This document shows, piece after piece, positions 60,725 to 64,000 of a stretch of DNA of 64,000 nt. Both the position numbers and the translations under genes were made by a program. The notes under the pieces are model-generated. The model worked only from the letters and a program-made list of their open reading frames with translations, made no database searches and was not told the DNA's origin. Origin of the DNA: Rhea pennata (taxonomy: Eukaryota; Chordata; Aves; Rheiformes; Rheidae); NCBI RefSeq assembly GCF_028389875.1, contig NC_084670.1, positions 10,635,383 through 10,699,382 of the forward strand. Direction: 5' to 3'. Position 1 is the first letter of the stretch. The number at the start of each line of letters is the position of its first letter.

Positions 60725-60975
60725 TTATAGACTCATTTAGGTCAGGAGGGATCTCTCGAGTCTCTGTGGTCCAACCACCTGCTCAAAGTAGGGCCAACTT
60801 CCAAGACAAAATCAGTTTGCTCTGGCCTTGAGTTTTGAAGATTTCCCAGGATGGACACTCCAGCACCTCTCAGGGCCCTTGTTCTGAGTCACAGAGAAAC
60901 TGCACACAGATTTGGGCCTCCAGGTTTAGTGCTCCGATGAAAAAATATTCTAGTGCCCCTCATAGCCCTGAGATA
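60725..60975 (-). repeat. Old CR1 3' fragment
   Basis: The plus strand reads 'actcatttaggtcaggaggg', 'tggtccaaccacctgctcaa' and 'agtagggccaacttcc', followed by 'gatttcccaggatggacactcc', the reverse complement of a CR1 3' end of an older subfamily. It is clearly diverged from the two young copies; the right edge is approximate. Confidence 0.75.
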
Positions 60976-61676
60976 GTAACAGAAAAAATCCAGCAGGGTC
61001 TGTGTGTGCAGTGGCATATAGAGTTGCAGTGTGAAAGAGAGCCTGGGAGAAGAAACTGCAGTGAGACAGAGGCTTCTGAAACCTTCAGGCTCTGCCCACA
61101 GCCTTCAGAAGGGACACAGTAATTGAGCCTTGGAGCTTTCCAAACCAGCCTCATCTAACAAGCCACACTGCAGACATTCAGTCCTGCTGCAAGCTGGTCT
61201 CTAAAGCTTGCTGAGAGCTTGCACCCTGCACACACACACGGGACTCGAGCTCAGAGTGCGCTAGGTTTGCCTTAGACCAGGAGCACCATAACCTCGGTTC
61301 CCTTCACTAAACAATGTGCAAATGCTGTAAGGCAAAGCTGGACTAACTCCACCAAGCATCACTCTTCGCCTCACACCATCAACACTGCTTTATCCGCACT
61401 GCAGAACGGCGATATCTGGTTTGTTGTCCTTGCTTTCTACTCCCCCGCCTCTTCAGTCTACTGGCAATAGCATTTCTGAGGGCACCAAGGTGATTTATGT
61501 GTTGCTCTAGAAACAAAACAAAAAGCAAAACTGCAGTGCCATGGCCTGGCACACCAGGCAAGGAATTTGCTTGCCATTTGTGGGCAATCATTTGCCAAAT
61601 GCTGCCTGCCATGCACATGGAGCGGATCAGGCTTCCAGGGGACCTGGCAGCATTCAGCGCTAAATTCATTGGAAAG

Positions 61677-61707
<31 letters not shown>

Positions 61708-62559
61708 AAAGAAAAAGAAAAACTGCAGGAAGCAGAGGGGAGCAGATTGCAGTGAAACAGTTCTGCTCACGCAATGGCAGGTTTTAGTGATGCTGAGAGC
61801 TCTGGGCTCCTCGAATTGCCTTTCCAAACTCTCCAGCTGTTGCTGAGGTAGGGTCTGCACAGAGTTCAGGCAAATATCTTTCATCTTTTTTAAGCCTTAT
61901 TTCTGAAGGAAGGATTATGTCGCTGCTCTCTCTCTCTTCCTAATAACTTTTAAATCATTTGGCTGTTTGCACCAAATTTTTCAGAAGGGAACCAGTCTCA
62001 AAGATAGGCAGTTCTGACAATCTGAAGTAAATTAGCAATTGGGGAGAGGAAAGAGGGACGCTGCTAGTGCAGAGTGTCTCTCATTGACAGTCACACCAGA
62101 GCATGAAATATCTCATTTACTGGGCATTATGGTGTCCAAGCAGAGCTCAGCCTCCAGGAACAACTCTGTGGGAAACAGGCTGTGCTGATTCAGCCCGTCT
62201 GTCTCTCAAGCAAGTTGTTCTGCTTTATGGCAGGGTTTTGCAGTTTGCCCTGAGCAATGCTTAAATATGCTTGTTTCCATGAAAACAGGAATAAAGAGTT
62301 GATTTGTAGCACAGAAGGAGACTGGGCTCAGTGCTTCTTTAGTCCTGAGCTGCTAGAGCCAGTCCATGCGCAGCTGCAGAAAAAGAGCTTGGTTTCATCC
62401 TGGGGTACACAAGGAGGCATAACCCATCAAGGCATGTACCCAGTTTTGGGTAACCGGTTTCAAAAATATGTGGACTCATTGTCAGGAGGACAGAAGAGTG
62501 ACCACTATTATCAGAGTCCTTGAAAACAGGAGATTTAGATAGACTGAAAAAAATCAGGA
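60976..62559. other. Non-coding right flank, middle part
   Basis: No gene or RNA is recognised. It includes a 29-A run at 61677-61705 with A/G-rich continuation. The open frames crossing this run are low-complexity artefacts. Confidence 0.55.
61677..61705 (+). repeat. Poly(A) run of 29 bases
   Basis: Uninterrupted A tract followed by A/G-rich sequence. No target-site duplication or gene-derived body was recognised upstream, so I do not call a processed pseudogene. Confidence 0.9.
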
Positions 62560-62780
62560 TTACTTATCCTCAAAAAGGGAAGTATGAGAGCAGTCTGCAA
62601 TTTGCAAAAAAAATCTTGCAAAGAGGAGACTTCTTTTCTCATAACAGATAGGGAAAGAAGTAGTAGACTTCAGCTGCAGCTCATGGAGATGAGTTAAAAA
62701 TTAAGGAAAACCTTCCCTCCAGGAAGAATATTCAGCCACAGCACATGCTGTCTGGGCAGGATGATATTCTATCACCTCAG
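62560..62780 (+). repeat. Possible old CR1/L3-type LINE fragment
   Basis: Word order resembles the ancestral CR1 end: 'gacttcagctgcagctcatg', 'gagatgagttaaaaattaag', 'gaaaaccttccctcc', 'cacagcacatgctg'. Strongly diverged and less certain than the copy at 38430. Confidence 0.45.
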
Positions 62781-64000
62781 GTTTTAAAAACAGGCAATAC
62801 ACCCTTCAGTTAGGATCATGGTTTGGGTTGGGGGGACCCTTAGACCCCCCTCCTGGCCTATTTTCTACAGTTCTATAAAGAAGCGACTGTCATTGAGGAG
62901 AACATTAGCAGTTTTATGCACTGCCTGAATGGATGGCAGGATACAGACCTTACAAGAGAGGATGGCAGTTTGTCAGCCGTCCTCTGACAGTGGTACGCTT
63001 GGTGCGGCACAAAGCCCAAAGACAGTCCCTGCCTCAATGCTGTAGGCAACAAGGATGCTGCAAATTCCAGGTTCTCGTTCATGTCTAAGTCTCCTACCTC
63101 TATTCAGGAAAACCTTGGGGCCTTCCTTCACTCCAAAACTAAGCCACAGTGAATTAATTGTTAAAAGCTTTGTTGAATTATATATCCTGTTAGAACAATG
63201 TGACTCTTGCTAATTCAAACTTGGCCAAACCACTATCCCAGCAAATAGTGGAGAACTTAGGTCTGGATCTAAACTTTGTCATTGCTATCCTGGGCATTTG
63301 AGCTTCCAGAGTAAAAATAGTGGCAGAGGAAACAGGCCACTGAACATGCCCAATATACACATAATGCATGTAGACACACCATGGCAAGCCACACACCGGG
63401 CATTACAAATGGCCCTCTGAAGATTAGGAGGAAGCACTTTCCCCCCTCAAAGACAATCTACTGACTTGTTCTTCTTGAAGAGTCTTTTTTTAAGATATAA
63501 GGACTCTTAAGTCAGCTGATTGTGCCACACAACCTAGCCAGCAAAACCTGGCACATTCCTGTTCAGAGAAGGTGGTGGGGGGGATTAACTGCTTGCCTTT
63601 CACCTTAACTAAGCACACTTTCATCTCAAGAAACCTGAGTGCTTGGAGTAAAGAAGCACAAGTTCAAAGAGACAGCAAGAAGTTAAACTGAGAGCAAAGT
63701 AATTAAAAAGCACAGCTATTCCAATGCTTCAAAATAAATGACATCGTCTGCCATTATATACTCACTAAAGCAAGTGGATCCTCAACTCTTATTAATCAAG
63801 AAAAAACAGAAGATTGGGGATGCATGGGCTGGACTGCAAAGGCAGGAATTGATGGGGCCCCTCACCACCCTCTCCCAGGCAGCAAAGGCTGCATCAGCAT
63901 AGGTGAGGCAGGGAACAGGCTGCTTTAGGATGCTGACATCTAGGAGCTTTTAGGAGGCTTTCCACATCTAAGTTCACCTCTCCTTTCCTCTCCATCAGGA
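62781..64000. other. Non-coding right edge
   Basis: No coding exon, RNA gene or confident repeat was recognised in this last stretch. Confidence 0.5.

Noticed and set aside
61497-61787. Lys-rich open frame over the poly(A) run
   Set aside because: Poly-Lys from the A-tract; no body of a processed pseudogene and no flanking duplication seen.

Overview
This window is nuclear DNA from a vertebrate, almost certainly a bird. Five genes with small GT-AG exons separated by introns can be read out in full. The interspersed repeats are CR1 retroposons of the avian type, with the ATTCTRTG-like 3' end, plus worn MIR-like SINEs. Three CpG-rich promoter islands mark housekeeping genes. The five genes correspond to the human 1p33 block RAD54L, LRRC41, UQCRH, NSUN4 and FAAH. 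The species cannot be fixed from the sequence alone.

Layout, left to right. At 91-204 lies a decayed copy of the last exon of a FAAH-type gene, with an in-frame stop; the rest of that copy would be off the left edge. FAAH itself occupies 1858-13597 on the plus strand (15 coding exons, 586 aa). It converges on NSUN4 at 15059-19418 on the minus strand (6 exons, 413 aa). UQCRH follows at 20698-22141, minus strand (4 exons, 87 aa). UQCRH is head to head with LRRC41 at 22629-31689, plus strand (10 exons, 794 aa), and the two share a CpG island. LRRC41 converges on RAD54L at 32982-52449, minus strand (18 coding exons, 741 aa). The remaining 11 kb to the right holds no recognisable coding exon. It contains a tetranucleotide array, old repeats and possible conserved non-coding DNA.

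In every gene the exon phases join without a frame error and the protein lengths lie close to the human orthologues, so the models are solid. The genes do not form a pathway. FAAH is a membrane serine hydrolase for endocannabinoid amides. NSUN4 is a mitochondrial rRNA m5C methyltransferase. UQCRH is the complex III hinge protein. LRRC41 is a leucine-rich-repeat substrate receptor for a cullin/elongin ubiquitin ligase. RAD54L is the Swi2/Snf2 motor of homologous recombination.

The most notable points are the stop-bearing FAAH exon copy, FAAH facing the opposite way to its mammalian arrangement, and two convergent gene pairs whose opposed poly(A) signals sit about 40 bp apart. Others are a 689-bp solo-LTR-like insertion in LRRC41, a 41-bp minisatellite in LRRC41 intron 2 that is open in several frames, and a RAD54L first coding exon of one codon beside a 25-G run. 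I found no evidence for a wholly new biological system here.
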